Assembly (NCBI GenBank): GCA_963831005.1 | Contig: CAWHOW010000027.1 | Span: forward strand, 62,001-126,000 | From: CAWHOW01 sp963831005 | GTDB taxonomy: Bacteria > Bacteroidota > Bacteroidia > Bacteroidales > CG2-30-32-10 | Direction: 5' to 3' | DNA length: 64,000 nucleotides | In this document: positions 58,570 to 64,000 of the stretch, piece after piece | Layout: every line of letters begins with the position of its first letter | Numbering within the stretch: the stretch's first letter is position 1 | Made by a program: the position numbers and the translations under genes | Notes under the pieces: generated by a model | Databases searched by the model: none | What the model was told of the DNA's origin: nothing | The model's input: only the letters and a program-made list of their open reading frames with translations

Positions 58570-59247
58570 TTATTTGTTATTGATCTTGCATAAATTTTTA
58601 AGTCCTGCAATGTTTGCAGAAATGATGATATTCCTTTTTACAGTAACTAGTTTTCTTTCTTCGAAATCAGTAAGTATCTGCTTTATTTGTTGGGTTGCAA
58701 TTCCGGTAATGCCTGAAAGGTTGCTAACCGATATTTTAAGCTCAGCCTGCTTTAAATTAGAAATTAATATAATTAATGCATTGGCAATTCGTGCTTCGTT
58801 CTCCGAGTAACATTCTTCAATAATACTTTCAGTATCTTCAAGCTGTTTGCAAAGATTGATAAGAATGTATTTCGATACAATAGGGTTTGATGAGAGTAAG
58901 TGCATAAAGTCTTTTTTAGAAATAAAGAGAATTTCAGAGGATATGGAAGCTAAAGCGGAATAACAATGATCCTTTCCTTTCATAAGGGCATTCATTCCCA
59001 ATAAACTTCCGGGCAGGGAATTTTGTAATATGATCTCTTTCCCTTTCATATCACTTTTCACAATTTTAATACTACCTTTGCTTATGTAGTAAATGCCAAC
59101 GGGTGAAGAGTTTTCTTTAAACAGGATTTGTCCGGATGTTAATAATAAAGGAGTCTTTTGAAACAAATCAAATAAAGCCACTATTTCAGGTCTTTTCAGA
59201 TCGAATTTTTTCTTTGCAGTTTTATTATTTAACTTAAATGTTTTCAC
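58570..59247 (-). CDS. Crp/Fnr-family transcription regulator
   Basis: 225 residues. A cyclic-nucleotide-binding fold (FKENSSPVGIYYISKGSIKIV, LPGSLLGMNALM) covers residues about 30-145, and a Crp-type winged helix (VSNLSGITGIATQQIKQILT) follows. The N-terminal Cys cluster of O2-sensing FNR is absent, so the signal is not read by that mechanism. It sits 19 bases upstream of hdrC, the natural target operon, and probably controls it (inference). A strong terminator follows upstream at 59383, isolating the unit. Confidence 0.9.
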   Translation of the reverse strand: MKTFKLNNKTAKKKFDLKRPEIVALFDLFQKTPLLLTSGQILFKENSSPVGIYYISKGSIKIVKSDMKGKEIILQNSLPGSLLGMNALMKGKDHCYSALASISSEILFISKKDFMHLLSSNPIVSKYILINLCKQLEDTESIIEECYSENEARIANALIILISNLKQAELKISVSNLSGITGIATQQIKQILTDFEERKLVTVKRNIIISANIAGLKNLCKINNK

Positions 59248-59382
59248 GATACTCTTAATTACGATGTAAAAGTATTGGCAAAGAATAACGTGGGGAATAG
59301 AGTAAGCCCGTTAAATGCATGGGGATTACTACACAATGTGCTGCGGGTTTTTACGCAGTTTTATTATACAGAAAGGCATAAA

Positions 59383-59414
59383 AAAAGGGCTTCGCTCATG
59401 CGAAGCCCTTCTTT
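59383..59414. terminator. Strong hairpin terminator
   Basis: AAGGGCTTCGC and its complement around a TCAT loop, flanked by A and T runs. It closes the barrel gene at 59447 on the minus strand. Confidence 0.9.
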
Positions 59415-59446
59415 TATAAGAATTGTTATAGTGAAAATTTAATTAA

Positions 59447-60181
59447 TTATTGTTTATTTCCTCCGAAATAAAATATAAATCCTCCACTTACGCTTGTTGT
59501 TAATGATAATTTAAAATCGTTACTTGTAGTTATTGCATTTGTTTTACTATTTTGATAAAGAGCTATATTACCGCTAGTCTTTACATAGTTATAACTTAAT
59601 GCACCAAAGGAAAACAATATTGCAAGATTTTCTTTGATAAACCATTGTAATCCTGGGTTAACACTTAATCCTAATGAAGAAGATGTGTTTTTATCTCCAT
59701 TTGGAATGATAATATTTCCAGTTGAAGTTGTTGCCATTAATACATTATTAGGATATGTAAAAGTGTTTTCCGTGTATGAATATGGAAGAGTAGTGTTGAT
59801 AATAAATCCGAATTTGTCGTTTATCGGAATAGTATAACGAAGTAACGGCGCTATACTCTCTACTTTAGAAGTGGTCGTAAGAGTACTTGTATTATTAATA
59901 TTAGAAGTATTTGTAATATAAAGGGTATTTTTCAGTGCATAGCTATATCCAAATTGTAAACCAATTGCAATATTTCTATCTAAATAATATCCAACAGATG
60001 GGCTAAAACTATAAGTTTGATTCGCATTATTATTGCTAAAATTTGATGTATTAATATTAGCATCTGCAGAAGTAAAATCAAAACCTATACTGCCTCCTGC
60101 AAAAAATTTCCCATTAAGATCTTGTGCATGAATAATGGATAGAGAGCCAAAGAGTATGACTGCCAGTAATGCTTTTTTCAT
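59447..60181 (-). CDS. Outer-membrane beta-barrel protein
   Basis: 244 residues. Signal peptide (MKKALLAVILFGSLSIIHA), then alternating amphipathic strands with GYYLDRNIAIGLQFGYSYAL, PLLRYTIPINDKFGFII and a C-terminal strand (SLTTSVSGGFIFYFGGNK) ending in aromatic residues. It fits the small eight-strand OMP_b-brl family. Function unknown. It is 5 bases from the stop of the next upstream gene, so it may be the last gene of the family cluster to its right. Confidence 0.85.
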   Translation of the reverse strand: MKKALLAVILFGSLSIIHAQDLNGKFFAGGSIGFDFTSADANINTSNFSNNNANQTYSFSPSVGYYLDRNIAIGLQFGYSYALKNTLYITNTSNINNTSTLTTTSKVESIAPLLRYTIPINDKFGFIINTTLPYSYTENTFTYPNNVLMATTSTGNIIIPNGDKNTSSSLGLSVNPGLQWFIKENLAILFSFGALSYNYVKTSGNIALYQNSKTNAITTSNDFKLSLTTSVSGGFIFYFGGNKQ

Positions 60182-60186
60182 ATTTT

Positions 60187-60780
60187 TTATTTTTGTTTTA
60201 TAGTATCCGCAGGAGGTATCTTAACATCATAATTAGCACTTAAATAATTATACAACTCTGTTAGAGTAGAAAAATATTTTCCTATACGATCACCACTAAT
60301 CTTATTATCGGAGATAGAAACTCCATCACAAAATTTAAGAAGCTTAGCGTTTGTGTTTAAAGCGCCGGAAATAATTGCATAATTCCCTGCATCATAGCAA
60401 AAGTATAATGCCGGACCATTAGGGATATTTGCTTGTGGTTGATCAAAAGTGTGCTTCTGAGTGGTTATACCATCTTTATCTTCAACAATTCCATCGGTTG
60501 GTTCAATAATTATTATTGTATCACTTTGAATATCGCCTTTTATTACTCTTTGCACATCAATTTTATAAGAATTAAAATTAGCAAAAGTATATTCGCCCGA
60601 TTTTAGATGTAAATATTTTGAAGAAATTAATTTCCCTTCAAAAATATATTGCGATTTTCTTATATCATAATCACACCATTGCTTCTTTGCCTTATTCGTA
60701 TCACTCTGTGCTGAGAGGTTCGTGAATAACATTACTAACCCCAGTAATGTCATTAATGTTTTTACAAGTGTTGTTTTCAT
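60187..60780 (-). CDS. Exported protein of the ADTTKQK-tail family, member 1
   Basis: 197 residues with a signal peptide (MTLLGLVMLFTNLSAQ). It has SQYIFEGKLISSKYLHLKSG, then YKIDVQRVIKGDIQSDTIII, and ends IPPADTIKQK. Three more genes in this region (61334, 62552 and 63200) encode the same layout: a YIFEGK strand, a domain with VFKG or VIKG, and a PADTxKQK tail. Unknown function; no sorting domain of its own. The conserved tail is unusual. Confidence 0.7.
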   Translation of the reverse strand: MKTTLVKTLMTLLGLVMLFTNLSAQSDTNKAKKQWCDYDIRKSQYIFEGKLISSKYLHLKSGEYTFANFNSYKIDVQRVIKGDIQSDTIIIIEPTDGIVEDKDGITTQKHTFDQPQANIPNGPALYFCYDAGNYAIISGALNTNAKLLKFCDGVSISDNKISGDRIGKYFSTLTELYNYLSANYDVKIPPADTIKQK

Positions 60781-60814
60781 ATTATTTGTTATTTATTGTT
60801 CGTAAATTAAATGA

Positions 60815-61333
60815 TTATTTCTGAAGTATTAGTTTTTGTATTGCACTTCCGTTATTGTATTTTACCAAGATAAAATAAATCCCGCTGGCTTGATTGGAAA
60901 TATCAATTTCTGATTTTTCATTTTGTATTTTGCGTGCAAGAATTGTTTGCCCTAAAACATTTGTTATGATAAGCGTGTATTCGCTAACTTTTGTTTCGAT
61001 GGTAAATGTTCCATTGGCTGGATTAGGGTAAAGAATAAAATAATCGTTATTTTGAAGTTCTTCTATCCCATAACTATTATTACATGGGTGATTTAACTCA
61101 GTCATTTTTGTCCAACCACAGGCAGGAATAATTGTATTGTAAATGCTTTGCACTACGGAATAACTCCCGCCATCCACGGGCGAGGTTGCTACCGACAATG
61201 TTTTTCTTTGCGTAAACGTTAGTGGACCTGAATTTGCCGTCCAAAACATCAAATCATTAGGGTCGGCATTATGAGCCAATCCAACAATGTGACCTAACTC
61301 ATGAAGAATATTGTAATAAAACCTACACCTCAC
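60815..61333 (-). CDS. Zincin protease fragment with T9SS domain, copy 1
   Basis: 172 residues from GTG 61333 (VRCRFYYN). It holds the zinc-binding motif HELGHIVGLAH (HExxHxxGxxH, metzincin) and, after LMFWTANSGPLT, a T9SS sorting domain (LYPNPANGTFTIETK, ASGIYFILVKYNNG). There is no signal peptide and no pro- or N-terminal catalytic part. The codon before the GTG is the TAG stop of the upstream gene, in the same frame. It could be a fragment, a reinitiated product or a readthrough extension. Confidence 0.7.
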   Translation of the reverse strand: MRCRFYYNILHELGHIVGLAHNADPNDLMFWTANSGPLTFTQRKTLSVATSPVDGGSYSVVQSIYNTIIPACGWTKMTELNHPCNNSYGIEELQNNDYFILYPNPANGTFTIETKVSEYTLIITNVLGQTILARKIQNEKSEIDISNQASGIYFILVKYNNGSAIQKLILQK

Positions 61334-61984
61334 CTACTTCTGCTTCGTAGTATCCGCAGGCATTGTTGGTTGTGCCACTTCTTCCTGCACAGTTAATCCA
61401 TTTTCTTTGAAGAAAGAATAAAGGTCATCTAATGTATTAAAATGAGTCTTTCTACTCCATTGTGCACTAGAGGAGTCAGTTGAAACCATATTATTATTTT
61501 TAGAAATTTTTTCAGAAAAAACAATAGGATCTTCACAATCCATTGTAGTTAATGTAATAGTATCATCAGTTGTAATCATTTTGTCAACCAGCATATATGA
61601 ATAAGCAGGTCGACCAAAAATAACATAAGTAGAACCCTTACTGAGACCAACTCCTTTATCATCAATATTTACATGAGAAATATTATCTCCGATACGTCCA
61701 AATTGTTTTGTTATTACTTTTATATTGCCGAGTTTAATCTGTGGACTGCCCCTAAAGATTTTGTTAATTGAAATTACACTACATGTTAATATTTCTTCGT
61801 CCTTTCCATAATAACATTCCTGTTGAGTTACTTTTCCTTCAAAGATGTATGCTGTGTTATTAATACTTCTTTTGTGACGAGCTAACTCTTGTGAGGCGGA
61901 AAGGTTTGCCTGTTGTGAATAGCAAACTGAACAAAAGCAAATAATAATAATTACAGTCTCAATGATTTTTGTTATTGTTTTCAT
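61334..61984 (-). CDS. Exported protein of the ADTTKQK-tail family, member 2
   Basis: 216 residues with a signal peptide (ITKIIETVIIIICFCSVCYS). Contains NTAYIFEGKVTQQECYYGKD, then FRGSPQIKLGNIKVITKQFG, and ends VQEEVAQPTMPADTTKQK at TAG 61334. The zincin fragment follows in the same frame. Very similar to the gene at 62552-63169, with an almost identical 3' end of about 80 bp. Function unknown; the family may be a secreted inhibitor or binding domain. Confidence 0.75.
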   Translation of the reverse strand: MKTITKIIETVIIIICFCSVCYSQQANLSASQELARHKRSINNTAYIFEGKVTQQECYYGKDEEILTCSVISINKIFRGSPQIKLGNIKVITKQFGRIGDNISHVNIDDKGVGLSKGSTYVIFGRPAYSYMLVDKMITTDDTITLTTMDCEDPIVFSEKISKNNNMVSTDSSSAQWSRKTHFNTLDDLYSFFKENGLTVQEEVAQPTMPADTTKQK

Positions 61985-61996
61985 AATAATCTGTAT

Positions 61997-62551
61997 TTAT
62001 AATTTAATGAATTTAATTGTTTTACATTCTCCATTGATATTCGCTTTGAAAAGATAAACACCATTAGCCAAATCATCAATATTTACCTGTTCCGTATAAG
62101 TCCCTATGGATTTTTTCTCATCATTAAGGATCATTACTTCCCTTCCTGAATAATCCAATATCTTAAATTGTATAAAGGAGTTTTTATTTAATTCATACGA
62201 AATGATAATATTTCCGTTATTTGCCGGGTTAGGATACAGATTAAGATTATAAGCGCTATTTGAAACGACAGGTACACCGAGATGAGGATCTGTACAATTT
62301 ATGGAACTCTGAACCAAAATGCTATACGAGCCACATCCAAGAGAACTAGGAGAATTAGCAATACTTGTTTTCACCATATCCAATCCTCCAAGCAGACTTG
62401 CCGGACCCGGGTATGTGCTACCTGTTGTTATATTTACTCTTTGACCCTTAACAGTATTAAAATACATTAAAGATTTTTTGTCATTAATATGACCTAGTCC
62501 ATGTACGTGACCTAATTCATGAAGAATAGCATCATAAAACCTACACCTCAC
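61997..62551 (-). CDS. Zincin protease fragment with T9SS domain, copy 2
   Basis: 184 residues from GTG 62551 (VRCRFYDA), with HELGHVHGLGH and the same domain order as copy 1: zinc motif, then SLMYFNTV, and a T9SS sorting domain (LYPNPANNGNIIISYEL, ANGVYLFKANINGE). The junction to the upstream gene is identical to copy 1: stop TAG, then GTG AGG TGT AGG, in frame. No signal peptide. Duplicate of the 60815-61333 gene. Confidence 0.7.
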   Translation of the reverse strand: MRCRFYDAILHELGHVHGLGHINDKKSLMYFNTVKGQRVNITTGSTYPGPASLLGGLDMVKTSIANSPSSLGCGSYSILVQSSINCTDPHLGVPVVSNSAYNLNLYPNPANNGNIIISYELNKNSFIQFKILDYSGREVMILNDEKKSIGTYTEQVNIDDLANGVYLFKANINGECKTIKFIKL

Positions 62552-63169
62552 CTACTTCTGCTTCGTAGTATCCGCAGGCATTGTTGGTTGTGCCACTTCT
62601 TCCTGCACAGTTAAACCATTTTCTTTAAGAAATGCATAAAGATCATCTAATGTTTTATATTTAGTTGGATTTCGCCACCCCCAACTCGAATTATTACCAT
62701 TGAAATCAATATGGTCAAAACATTGTAAAGTAATTGTGTTATCAGTTGTAATCATATTGTTAATTAACCAAGTCGTATCTGCAGAACAACCAAATATTAT
62801 ATAAGTGCCATGACTATGAAGTCCTGGGCCAGCATCTATTAACCTTATTGTATTATCACCTATAGTTCCACCCTGCATTGTTATTACTTTTATACTGCCA
62901 AGATTAATTTGTGGATTTCCTTTAAAAACTTTAGTGATTTGAAACACAGTACAGGTCAACATTTCCCCTCCCTTGCTATAATAACATTCCTGATGCGCTA
63001 CCTTTCCTTCAAAGACGTATATTGCTTTTTTAATTGAATTAAGGTGTGTTTTTAATTCACGGCTTTGCGATGAAGTTTTTGCTGTATCAGAAACTTGAGA
63101 TTGAGCATAAGAAAATGAATTACAGAAAATAATAAGTATTCCCGCAATAATTTTTTTTATTGTTTTCAT
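62552..63169 (-). CDS. Exported protein of the ADTTKQK-tail family, member 3
   Basis: 205 residues with a signal peptide (IIAGILIIFCNSFSYA). Shares YVFEGKVAHQECYYSKGGE, VFKGNPQINLGSIKVITMQ and the tail QEEVAQPTMPADTTKQK with member 2. Ends at TAG 62552, in frame with the zincin fragment. The member 2 and 3 pairs, each with its zincin part, form a tandem duplication. Confidence 0.75.
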   Translation of the reverse strand: MKTIKKIIAGILIIFCNSFSYAQSQVSDTAKTSSQSRELKTHLNSIKKAIYVFEGKVAHQECYYSKGGEMLTCTVFQITKVFKGNPQINLGSIKVITMQGGTIGDNTIRLIDAGPGLHSHGTYIIFGCSADTTWLINNMITTDNTITLQCFDHIDFNGNNSSWGWRNPTKYKTLDDLYAFLKENGLTVQEEVAQPTMPADTTKQK

Positions 63170-63199
63170 GTTAGCAGCTTAACAAAATCTTTTTCCCAA

Positions 63200-63898
63200 C
63201 TACTTCTGCTTCGTAGTATCCGCTGGAGAATTAGGTTGTTGTTGTTGCCAATACTTTGCTTCCCCTTCAAATATAACTTTAAGCTGGGCTAACCGAACAC
63301 TATCTTTTCTTGATAAAGGCTCTTCTTTCTCTGCGCCTATTGGAATTGTGATGTTTTGGTATTTCTTCATAAATTCTAAAAACTCTTGTTTGTTTTTAAA
63401 GTTTTTGCCAAAAGCTTCAAAACCCACGAAGTATCTTTTACCTGGAGCTCCTAAATTACTACTACTGTCTGATACATAGTAATAATTAGGAATAGTATAA
63501 ACCGCTTCAATAGGTTCCACACAAACCGAATTAGCAACTGTATCAGGGCAAGAAACTGAAGAAGGAACACAAAAAAATATGCCACTATTACGGATTCGAT
63601 CTTCCACATCATAATGTTCCTTAATAACTATTCCACCTTTTGTTATTATTTGAATGGTTGCGCCTGCTTTAATTTTATCTCCTCCCCTGTAAACATTTGT
63701 AATTTTAAAAATATGCGAAATGTAACCTCCATTCCCGCCTTTCCCTCCAAAGGCATAATTTTTAATTTCATTTCCATCAAAAATAAATGTTGCTCTATCA
63801 AATACCATTTTCGTATTTTTATCATTATAGGAACTTTGCTGGCAAAAAGCAGCAAAAAATCCAATAGCTGCTATAGTTGTTAGAAATATTTTTTTCAT
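63200..63898 (-). CDS. Exported protein of the ADTTKQK-tail family, member 4
   Basis: 232 residues with a signal peptide (MKKIFLTTIAAIGFFAAFC). Contains ATFIFDGNEIKNYAFGGKG, FKITNVYRGGDKIKAGATIQ and the tail NSPADTTKQK. There is no zincin fragment after it: the next gene starts 31 bases later. The member most different from the others in the middle region. Confidence 0.72.
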   Translation of the reverse strand: MKKIFLTTIAAIGFFAAFCQQSSYNDKNTKMVFDRATFIFDGNEIKNYAFGGKGGNGGYISHIFKITNVYRGGDKIKAGATIQIITKGGIVIKEHYDVEDRIRNSGIFFCVPSSVSCPDTVANSVCVEPIEAVYTIPNYYYVSDSSSNLGAPGKRYFVGFEAFGKNFKNKQEFLEFMKKYQNITIPIGAEKEEPLSRKDSVRLAQLKVIFEGEAKYWQQQQPNSPADTTKQK

Positions 63899-63931
63899 AT
63901 TAATATATTTTAAAGTTATAATAATAAATAT

Positions 63932-64000
63932 TTAAATTGATTTCATTTTAAGAATTTTTACGGTTCGCAGTTGCCTGTTGATATTTGCAACAAAAAGATA
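63932..64000 (-). CDS. 3' end of a T9SS protein (start outside window)
   Basis: The minus strand reads YLFVANINRQLRTVKILK and stops at TAA 63932-63934. It matches the C-terminal strand of T9SS sorting domains, especially YLFKANINGECKTIKFIK of the gene at 61997-62551, suggesting another zincin-type member continues to the right. Confidence 0.7.
   Translation of the reverse strand, partial: YLFVANINRQLRTVKILKMKSI

Noticed and set aside
58570..59247. O2-sensing FNR protein
   Set aside because: The N-terminal Cys set for an FNR cluster is absent; only general Crp/Fnr membership is supported.
1..64000. tRNA or rRNA genes
   Set aside because: No cloverleaf or rRNA signature was recognised by eye; a dedicated scan could still find one.

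Overview
The window reads as chromosome of a Bacteroidetes bacterium, probably an uncultured anaerobe of the Bacteroidales or a neighbouring lineage. Many predicted exported proteins end in a type IX secretion (T9SS) sorting domain. Most start codons have no Shine-Dalgarno sequence and DNA upstream is AT-rich. Protein families such as GIN-domain lipoproteins, TlpA thioredoxins, WG repeats, YVTN propellers and TPR glycosyltransferase-like membrane proteins fit this phylum.

Positions 1-9833 (minus strand) hold an apparent operon mixing [FeFe]-hydrogenase maturation with signal transduction. In transcription order it is HydE, a PAS/NarX-like histidine kinase, a NarL-type regulator, a double-receiver protein, a ferredoxin/H-cluster/histidine-kinase fusion (predicted H2 sensor), a receiver-kinase hybrid, HydG and HydF, which leaves the window. 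No catalytic [FeFe] hydrogenase is present. Positions 10113-14085 are decayed: a gene split by a MITE-like element and a 41-bp repeat array, a frameshifted phosphodiesterase, and two decayed tandem copies of a secreted T9SS gene.

Positions 14273-30889 (minus) carry a GT87-like mannosyltransferase, bifunctional FtcD, three TMTC-like membrane/TPR proteins, a P1-nuclease-like T9SS protein, a cluster of DUF1003, C_GCAxxG_C_C and hydrogenase maturation protease genes, a GIN-domain lipoprotein, a TlpA protein and a YVTN propeller. An IS4-type remnant follows and truncates its neighbour. Positions 33167-38423 carry plus-strand secreted propeller and beta-helix proteins.

Positions 39305-43682 contain a two-gene unit of unknown function whose second gene is interrupted by a 1.93-kb group II intron in antisense orientation. 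Removing 41458-43391 restores the reading frame exactly. Two 21-bp tandem arrays (17646-17950 and 38795-39098) share one design: a 10-bp palindrome plus an 11-bp spacer in strict register.

Positions 52152-59247 (minus) encode a Crp-family regulator, HdrC, HdrB, HdrA, MvhD, MvhG and MvhA: a complete [NiFe]-hydrogenase/heterodisulfide-reductase-type complex of the kind that bifurcates electrons from H2. Four of the six enzyme genes have near-perfect Shine-Dalgarno sites, unlike the rest of the window, which suggests transfer from another phylum. The protease at 24255-24740 is a plausible processor of MvhA. Together with the maturation/sensor operon this suggests two hydrogenase systems under H2 and redox control. 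The right end (59447-64000) holds an outer-membrane barrel gene and a tandem family of secreted proteins, two of which are joined to zincin-protease fragments by a single in-frame TAG codon.
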